Assembly (NCBI GenBank): GCA_018105865.1
Contig: CM030869.1
Span: forward strand, 3,347,025-3,411,024
Length of the DNA: 64,000 nucleotides
From: Metaphire vulgaris
Lineage: Eukaryota; Annelida; Clitellata; Crassiclitellata; Megascolecidae
Direction: 5' to 3'
Numbering within the stretch: position 1 is the first letter of the stretch; the number at the start of each line of letters is the position of its first letter. Of the stretch, positions 46,801-57,300 are shown piece by piece. The notes beneath the pieces are model-generated. The model was given only the letters and a program-made list of their open reading frames with translations. It was not told the DNA's origin and made no database searches. A program made the position numbers and the translations under genes.

Positions 46801-49800
46801 TAAGCATGACAAAATGGCCAAAGACAAGAGCACTTGACAAAACTACGTATACCCGATGGTGAATAGGTGAGTCTTCGGATTACTTAGGAAAAGTCCGAGA
46901 GAGTCAGAGTTCGCAGCATAGTCCGGTAGTGAATTCCACAGTTCTGGATTGCCCCGTGTAACCAACCTGTCCCCGAACTTGGCCATTACAATATACTACA
47001 TTTGCCCACAATGCCCAGCTTTTCATTAATGATGATTGTAGTGCAGTGTGCCATTACTGCATTAATAGGATTATTAAATCTATGGATTTCTCTTATTAAT
47101 TGTATTTTACTTTTAAGTTATTTATGTTCTCAGTTACTCAGCTGTTGATTTTCTGCAACTGACAATGGCTCCCTTATGAGGTGTGGATGCTTTGCGACAA
47201 GAGTTGGGGACGCACCTATTTAGACAGACCCCGTAAGGACTGGGGAGAATATACTGTTTAACTGTATGTTTACGAGTCATTAACACTTTCGCTCCCTCCC
47301 CCTCCTCTATAAGCTCGATATTTTGTTTTCATAACATGTTAGTTGTACAGATTGCTGTAGTGAAAGGGTTTAAACAAATGTGCCTTGAATTTCTGAAATA
47401 AGTGCTTTAGTCGGATGGCTTTGAACTGAAATTTGTCGTGGTTTAGGATGCTGGTGGACAGGGCGTCGGGTTCTTGTTAGGAAGTCTTGGAGTGACTGTT
47501 GCCATGACGTCAGAGGCTTGCTACAAAGGGCTTCTGAAGGCGCCAACTGGCGAAGTGATCACTTTCAAAGGTTTTTGATTCTTTGCAAAGTTATTGTATA
47601 CATAAACAAAGACTTTTGTTGCTCTGTAGAATTGTCCTGAATGGATAACGGTATTCTTTGAAAACATTGGCTGCAATTTCCTTTCTTTATGCTTTCAATT
47701 TTGGTTCTCGGTAAATAGTTATTAAAGAGACTAGAGGCATGTGGAATGTGGATCTGGCGAAGAATGGAAAAAATCAGCTGGACGGAAAAAATAACCAATG
47801 AAGAAGTATGGAAGAGGATAGATGAGAAGAAACCCTAATAAACACTATTCATACTAGGCAAAAGAAGTGGATAGGACATGTTGTGAGAGAAGAATCATGC
47901 CTACTAAGAGAAGTACTAGAATCAAAGATGAAAGGGAAAGCTCAGAAAGGGTGACCAAGGACATCGACGCTGGAGTGGATGTTCGACACTACGAGAAAAA
48001 ACAAGTATTCAACCCTGAAGATAAAAGCTCAAGATAGAGAGGAGTGGCGATGCTGGAGTATGGAACCTGTCTTTGGACAGAGCACCTGAAGAAGAAGAAG
48101 AAAAATAGTTATAGGATAAAAACTCTAATTGACGTAATAGTGTAATAATGTGATGTCATGTCAGTTGCCATCATAGCCATGCAGCGGTCGGCTTTATAGA
48201 CAGGCAAATGGCCTCCGTCATTTTCTGTTATGTAACCAATGATTCTGCTGTGAATTTACAAACCTACGAATTTACTACGGGCGTGAAGTTTACGGATAAT
48301 TACAGTTGCTGCTTCTGTTGTGCAAAATTCTAAAGGTTTGCCATCCCTGGTGTAATGTAGGTTTCCTAGTTTATGGCTAGGAAACTGTTGTGTTAAGGTT
48401 GCTTAGAAGACTGTCAACTTGTCATTTTGGTTTCTTAGGATGGCCTCAGCTCCAGTGGTTTGTTACAGAGCATCTAAGCAAACCTCCGAAGGATTGGCTA
48501 CCTCCTCCAAGACCATCGGATAATGCTGCTGCTTACATTGAGGTATGCTTTTCCAATAATATTAATAATAATAATAATAACTGCTATTACTACTACTTGA
48601 CTGGTCCAAAAAGAATGGTGTCTTTTAACCAGTGATCCATGTTTTCAGAGTCTGTGTTAATAGTGACACAACTAGGGTAAGGCAGGTAGGATTGATGCCC
48701 TGGGCACCACTTGAAGGGAATGCAAAAAAAACTGCGATCCTGCTCTGCTCAGCATAAAAAGAGTAGAAACTTACTTTGAACACATTATAGACCATTAGTA
48801 AAAGCAAGAAAAGTGCATGTGTAGTTTTAATCATGTGTCAATGTCATGATTTGTTAATTAAAGATTTGTTAACCGGCTGTAATTTTTTAACCCCCTGCTA
48901 TGGGTGCCAGATACCCTAGGTACACCCCTGTTTTTACCATATATACTTATAAGGGCAGGAAGTTAGCAGAGTGGTAACAATGCTTTATGATGGAGCAGAA
49001 GGTCGCGGGTTCAATTCCCGCAGGAGCCCTAAGGTGAACTTAGCCTTACTCGCTAGCTGGTAGTGGTAAAAATGAGGAGCAGCGTCAAGCTGCGAGGTAA
49101 AACGTTGGTCTGGAGAAAGTAATGGCAACCTACCCCAGATTAATGGATTATAGTTATACCACCTACGTCGCTGATTGCCTAGACCGGAGATAAGCGAACC
49201 CAATGCTCAGACTCGAGTTCAGGACCTACCTTTACCTTTACAGGACCTACCTTTACCTTTTACCTAACATAATGCTTTTTCTGCTGATGTGGATTTTGTA
49301 TCCAGGCAGCACTCGAATTCGTGTACGGGACCTACCTTTACCTTACCTTTACAAATAAGCAAAAGAAATTGTTTGTGTGGCAGTTTTTTGTTGATTTTTA
49401 CAATCACCGCAGCAATTTTTGTCTTGTTTTACTAAAGAATACGACAGTCAAGGATGGAAGCGTAATGGGAGTGACTCACAGCCGCTCGAGCATGCTGAGT
49501 CACTGTCGAGCTCTGACAGTGGCATGTAACTACACCGAAGGTTAGCATTCCATTTAGAACTGGCAAATTGCCCGTAAGAAACATTGATAGGATTGTTTAC
49601 AGCTGCAGTTGGCAAAGAGCCAAAGAGCAAAAGGCAAGCTCCGCCTCTGGGTCCATGCGGCAGGCAGTGCGTCCATCTTCCCTTTTGGGGAGATGGACTC
49701 TCCTGGGAAAGTCTATCTTCCGGGAGAGAGTAGGTTGTGTTCCTTAGGAAATTATATTGCAAGATAATTTTCTGTCAAAGCGGCTATGATTGTCACAATA

Positions 49801-52800
49801 GTCATTTTCGCATTTAAATAATCACAGACGTCAGGGTTGGAGTTGTTGGGGTTGGGGGGTTGGGAGGAGGTTTAACCACCCAGCTAACTTTGCAACCCTC
49901 CCAAGAATCGCATATCTGGTACATGCAGTTTCTGTCATGCATTGAATTTCAGGCCTCGACCCCCAGCTCAAATGTCACAACTCCAACACTGACAGACGTG
50001 ATTATTATTTGTAGAAGTTCTCATGATGTAACATCTATTCAATTTTTCTCGAATGACTGTAAGAATAGTTTTAGTTACGACATTCAAGCGACCACAGATG
50101 TTGGTTTTTGACTGGCTAGAGCTGCTCCACATAGCACTTTATTAAGTAGTCACTGAAATGCAGCGTTGAACGGATGAGCAGAGAAATGCGAATGAAGGAT
50201 TGCAATAAATTCCCGTCTATTCTATTATTCCTATTATTTCTATTCCTCTTTCTATTTCTTATATTCTAGTCTATTAAGATCAGATGGATTTCAAAGGTTC
50301 AAAAGTTGTAGAAATATTGAGGAGTTTTTACAGTTAGGATAAGAAGCCATTTACAGTAGAACCTCGTTATATCGAAGTTCAAGGGACCGTGATAAATACT
50401 TCGATATAACCGAGGTTCGATATATCCGATTCCTGTATCATTAACACTGTTTTGGCGGGACCGGCGCTCAAACTTCGATATAAACGTGATTTCGATATAA
50501 GCGAGTTTGATATAACGAGGTTCTACTGTATCTTCAGTAGTCTTTGTGCGTGTGTGTTTGAGGTCTTTGTGTGTTGGTTAGATGTTTCTACAAAGCTATT
50601 AGGTTAATTTGTACAGGTGAAGTGATGGTCTGTGTCCTGGACTTCAAACGAGATGTTGGTCTATGGCACGCCATACTTACGGTCAGCTATCTCTACCTTC
50701 ATCTTGGAAATTCCACCATAAAAAATCTAGACAGCATTAAGTCTTTCTGTGTGTAATTCTGCACATTTCGATCCATATTCTGTGAAATTTGCGAATTGTT
50801 AAAAAAATTTATATGTACTTTCTTTAGTTTTTATGAGTGACAGTGCGTAAGGAATGTAATGTTTGTTACGTGAACGTACGTGTCTTTGTTGTCGCGTAGA
50901 GCGTATTCAATGGAATGCACGTCATCTTTGTTCCGTATTCGATCATGAAGGTGGATCCAGCCTCGTGGATGAAGATGGTGACTCGATTTAAAGGTAGCAA
51001 TTGGATTTTTATTATAACACCAAATGAAGCGTCATGTCAGGCAACACTTTTAACCCTTAAATCGCCCGAACCGAGTATACTTGGTTACACTGCATTTAGT
51101 TATAAAGTATCTGGTCGTTCAGTGGTTAATATTCTGTTTTAGTTTGATATCTTTACATGAAATTTCATACATGAGAATTTTATTTTCAACTCTTGCTTTA
51201 TGATACATCATAGCTCATTATAGATGATCACTTCATCAGCGGAGTGCAAAATAGTAAAGTGATCAATAATAATAATTGTACATGTTTTATTGCAATTATG
51301 AGACTGCATAAAACATCCAGTTAAGCAATATACTGACAGTATTCCATGATGATGCTTAAGAGTTGTTTTATTTTATGTGGCAGAACATTAGTGAAATGAA
51401 TTAAAATTTTTACAGAATGCGTAAAAATAATAGTAAGTTTTACACGAACTGAGCAGATAGCAAAAGAAACGAAGATAAATTGATAATTATAGGTAATGGG
51501 TTATTTTTGTCAAGCAGCAGTTCAAGGTAATCTAGAATTGTTGGTTTGCATTCAGAGTGAATTGATCCACTCCCTGGAATGCGTTGAACCCATCCATTTG
51601 GGCCTCACTTCTTACTCCTTCGCTCGGTTCAATATGAAAGCTAAAGTCTCGCTTTTTAATCATGTAACTCCAAAGTCGGGAGAGTCTCTGAGTATAAATA
51701 TAAGAGATGCTTCACGATTGCTATATCACATTACCTTACTCCATTCTCCAGACTTCTGTTTATACTTTTGCAACTTTTTGCTGCTACGGCGCTAATTTAT
51801 CTGTGCCTAGACAATAAATGACCGAGTTGGTCGCCAGTGCCCAGCAGTGGCGGTTCAAAGAACTCTTGGTGGGGGGGATGCAATGAATTTCTAGGAAGAT
51901 CCTGCCAATTGTCAATGGAATTATATGTAAAAGGTTTGGAAGAAATCTGTAGATTTGATTTATAAAATATAGTGTTCAGAATTGACAATGTATAAAAACC
52001 ATTTTAGTCTGGTTGTACAAAGTCATAGTGCAAAATTGAGTTTTCTATTGCTGGAAGGCTAAAATACTACCAAGAAATAAATACAAAAAAATTTTCCCAG
52101 AAATTCATCAATGCCACACAGGCATTTTTGGTGGGCCGGTGGGGAGGGATGCATCCCCAATGTGGAACCGCCCCTGGTCGCGAACTCTGTGGCTTTATCC
52201 CAGGACTGTCACCCAACCAATTGTCAAGTTGCACTCATTGTTGCTTAACCCTTTAAATACCAGATACTTTGCGCCTATATGCAATGTAACCGAGTGCACT
52301 CAGGTCCGTAGTTGGAGGGTTAATTTGGTGTTCTCTGTTGGTAACTGTCTTAAAAAGCGTTTGTTGTAATTGTGCTTTGATAGCAACTGTTGCAGTTGTC
52401 AAATCCCGTGATATGCATTGGGGGCTTTTGGCCCAGAAGGATCACAAGGACATCAACCTGAGTTCGCTGAGGATGCTTCTTGTGGCCGACGGCTCAAATC
52501 CCTGTGAGTCAATAATTTCAACGAAATAGTAATTTCAATTGGCAGTATATTGTTTTTAAAACCTTGGGAACCACAGTTCTGCAGATATCTCAAAAAATTT
52601 GAATCGTGTTTTTCACTGTCCATTTAAATAATTCTCTACTGTTTTCTACTGTTTTTTGAAGCATTATTTCTCAATTTCTGAAAGAGCAAACCAAGAATGA
52701 AAATTGGTTTCATTGCAAAAATTTTCTGGAATATTTTCACAGAGCTTGACGCGTGTCTTCTTTCTTGAAAAACTTCAAACTCATTTTCAGAAATGTTTAT

Positions 52801-54293
52801 CAAATTTACTAAGATGTGTGAAAAGTATTTAAATGTGTAGTTACCTTAACCCCTTGAAACCTGTCAGCCTGTACCTAAAAACTGATAACCCTGGATCCCT
52901 GCGACCTAATATACACTCATTCCGCTGTTGTGGGAAGCCGGGGATTATGATCACCGGTATATGGTCATCTCACTATAGTGGTATCACAGGTTCAAAGGGT
53001 TAAGATATAAGGCAAATATTTGAGCCACTCTTTCTATCAATCAATCAATCAAGTTTATTTTTTCTCAACATACTGATAAGTACATGTCAAGAAGAAAAGA
53101 AAAGCTTAACTAAACTATTAAAATGTAAACCATGAATGTCCATATGCTTGTACAGACTTTAAAGAATAAAGATTCAAACTTATAATTGATATAAATGATA
53201 GAAATCTAGTACATATTTAATAGTGAGAAAGAGAATTACAAAATTGATTTAGATAATATAGTAATAAAATTATATATGATATAACAGTCTAATAGTAAAA
53301 AATGCAAACATGATGTAAAAGAAATTTATCATTGAGAAAAAAATATCCGAGAATGAGTGTCTCTTACAGATGTATTTTGCTTTGTATTGGATTTAGAGAC
53401 TTCCTACAGAAACAAGATTAATTCACGGTTATTCGACAAGTTGATGTTATATCAAAATGTGAAAGTACTTAAGGTCAAAACGATGCTCATTTAGTTGCTT
53501 ATTTCTGATTGGCCAATCAAATCCAGGTGTGGAATTCATTACCTGCATCACTTCATGTGATCAGCACATCATCATCTTTAGATCCGATCTTAAAACATAC
53601 CTGTTTGGCTTGGCGTATCCCTCCCTTAGATTGCTCCCCCACTGATATGACTGACCTTTCCGGCTTGACCTGGCCCTAATTTGGATTGGATTTGGAGCGC
53701 CATCGGCTGATGCATTATGATAGCAGTGCCATAGAAGTTGCTTGCTTGATTGTTTGATTGATTGATTGATTGATAAAAATTGTTTGTCTGCTTTGTTTTT
53801 GTATGAAGGGTCGTTAACTTCTTGTGATTCGTTTCTGAACATCTTCAAAACAAAAGGCCTGAAGCCTGAGGCAATATGTCCATGTGCCTGCAGCACTGAA
53901 GCTGTCACAGTTTCCATCCGGAGGTAGTATCTTCACTTCACTAAGTATCTTCACTTTAACTTCTAATGAGCCTCTTATACCAGTATCCACTGTGAAGAAG
54001 TCAGCAGTTCTGCGTGATCTATGCAGAACTGATCATCGATGCAACTCAAAGACCAATGTTGCTCAGGTCCAATGACTCACGATTGCTGATTGTCGACAGA
54101 ACTCGCAGGAGAATTGGAGATAGGGCGTTCAGGGTATCCGGTCCTCGGAGTTGGACCTCCCTTCCTAGGACATTACGGGATCAACATGTCTCTCGTGCCG
54201 TCTTTTTGAATAGGCTTAAGACGCACTTTTTTCGATCTGACATTTGACTCAGCAATAGCGGCGCATTTGTAAAAATTGAGCCTGCAATTTCAG

Positions 54294-54335
<42 letters not shown>

Positions 54336-57300
54336 GTTTCAGTTCTTTTACTATGCCCAACGCCAATCAATTTGTTGAGTATTTGCACTATATCGGTCTG
54401 CATTGCATTCGAGTCAGCGACACTGACAATAAATACCCGGTGCTCAAGAAAGGCTTGACATTGTTAAATGCGAACGCTGTCGAAGTACGACGTCACACGC
54501 AAGACGGTGATTTTAGAAGATTTTAATTCACAAATCGAATATAAGAGTCCACGACTGTCCAGAGTCGAGAACCGGAAGTCCTTACTTCACCCAACTCTAT
54601 GCAATGAAACCTTAACTAGCTATTAAAATCAATAAGTAAGACTCTCCCAGAAATACAAAATAGCCACACATAACAACATGTCATTATATTTGTTGTTTCT
54701 TCGTGCAACTGTTATTTTGAATTAAAAGATGCACGATGATTTTGGCTGCCTAGGCCGGGTCGAACAGGAGCGAATGCCTTTGGCCGTGGGGTCTTGTCTA
54801 TGCAAGGTTTGAGTCACGGGGTTGTCAGGGTGGACAGCGAAAACAGTTTGACATCGCTAACTCTACAGGACTGTGGACAAGTTCTTCCCGGAGGTAGGTA
54901 AATTCGCATAGATTCCAATCAAAATGATTTCATTTACCATTTAAGGGTCTATCCATATAGTACGTACACATTGAGGGGATGGGGTTGGATGTAGGAGATT
55001 TTGCATATATATGGTGTGCAAACAAGGGGAATGGGGTTTGAAAATGTGTCTTTTTTCCTTACGTGCTATCTTTTTTGTTTACATACCGGTACTATATGGA
55101 TGGCCCTGAGGCTATTTATAATGACTTAGGCTACACTACAGGAAAACCCTATTAAAATGAGCTGCTGGGGACCAGAAAGAGCATCTATAGTACAGATGAA
55201 ATGTAATACTGCATTATCCAAGGGTGCCATGTTAATGGGGTTTCACTGTATATTTATTATTACATGGTTGCTAATGCATGTTAAGTCATCAAGGAAGTAA
55301 AGAGTTGCAAGTGTGGAGCAAGTCAGAGGCAAGCACTTTGCCCAAAAAGTTAAAGTTGTCTTTTGCATATTGTAAATAGCAATTTCTTTGTATGCCAGCC
55401 ATTTTGAGTACTAATTAAGTCACTTATAGCACAAGCAACATCCATAACAGTTAACTGTAAACAAAAACTCGTGACATCATCACTTTCCGAGTTCAGATTC
55501 TCTTAGAGAATATATTGTGATTAAAAAATTTTAATCGCAGCAAAAAATTAATTACGATTAAAAAAGTAATCGCAGTTAAAGTGCAGCACTAATTTGAAAA
55601 CCAATCTCTGGTTATTTAGATGTCTGTCTATGTCCATAGCAGCGGTTCTCAAACTTTTAATGATTTCTTGCGTGGTGGTCCCTTAGAAATTTTTTCAATG
55701 GCTCACAGACCTTATAGAATTTGAAGTGTAAATTGACTGTAATTAACATATGGGCTGCTTGTTTTGTCAATCAATTATTTAGTCAGAAAATTCCAAATCT
55801 TAGTCATCAAATTTAAATTCATATGGAATCAGCACTCTTAGAGCCATCAGTGTGTTTTGTGTTGGTGAGATATCTTTGAAAAAGTAATCCCTTTACGGTC
55901 CCCTGAAACCGCTTGTGGTGGTCCTCTATGGGACCGCAGACCCCAGTTTGAGAACCACTGGTCTATAGCATGTGCTGTATATAGTGCTACACTGTTATCT
56001 CTTGTTTTCCTCGTTTAGGTACCATGGTTGTGGTGAAGGTGGAGGACCAGCCACAGCTGTGTAAGACCGATGAGGTTGGTGAGCTGTGCCTGAGTGCGAC
56101 CTACTGCGGCATTGGCTATTGGGGTCTCTCGGGTGTCTCCAACAGCACCTTTAAGGTATCTGATCAGTCAGCATTTCATATAATATTATGTTAATTATAC
56201 TGAAGACATGGCCGGGCAGTAGTAGTTCTAGCGCGTGGCATTAGAAAAAGGTTTGCATACGCGAATGTGTTTGATGCCGTGGATGGCTGTACAGTAGAAC
56301 TTTGTTCTAACATACTAAGCGGGTCTGTAAAATCGAGCACGTTATATCGAAGGTACGTTATATCTAATGCCATCCATTACGGTGGTGCATCACACGGAAC
56401 TGTACATTGTGGTAAGTTATAACCGAGGAAATGTTATAACTGAGTCCATTATAATGAGGTTCTACTGTATATATCCCATCTGTTGCATGAAATGTCAGAA
56501 GAAGTGGTAGGTGGATTTCATAGATTTTCTTGACATGGATTTTCTTGACATTTTTCTTGACTTGACATTTCTGAACCTTATAACTGAGTCCATTATAATG
56601 AGGTTCTACTGTATATATTCCATCGGTTGCATGAAATGTCAGAAGAAGTGGTAGGTGGATTTAACAGATTTTCTTGACATGGTTTGTAATTTTTCTGCAG
56701 ATCAATCCTACGCACAGTGATGGACGAGCCCTTGGAGAGAACTCGTACGTACGAACAGGTCTGCTTGGCTTTCTTGGACCCGTAAGTAGAAAAGGAATTG
56801 TTTTCTTCTTCTCTACTTTAGGATCAGTTTCATGGCCATATTTTAGCGCGGGTTAAGGCCTGTTTAACCCCTTTACCGGGGACCCCGAATATATCCATCC
56901 ATTTTACACTGAGTTTGTACATCTATCGATCCCACGGCACTGATCTCCGTTGCAAGGCCCTCAGCCAGGCGACTGGTGCAGATTACATGATATGGGGCCA
57001 GTGTCCTCACGCAATGTGCCTGTTTACTCTGCGGATTAATCCGCTCCTCATATGCCACCGCCATCTGGCGAAAGGAGGCTGAGTCGACCTTAGGGCTCCT
57101 GAAGGACGCGAACCCACGACCTTTTGATCCATCGTTCAACATTGTTAACACTCTGCTAACTTCCCACCCTTCTTTGAATGGGAAATATGTTTTCAGGTGT
57201 TTCCATGTAACGTACTAGCATAGACTTCAAAAACTTTGTCTGAAATTTGGGCTGTGCGTTAGGTCTGTTGATATTTGAGAATTTTTAAAATAAAATTTTA

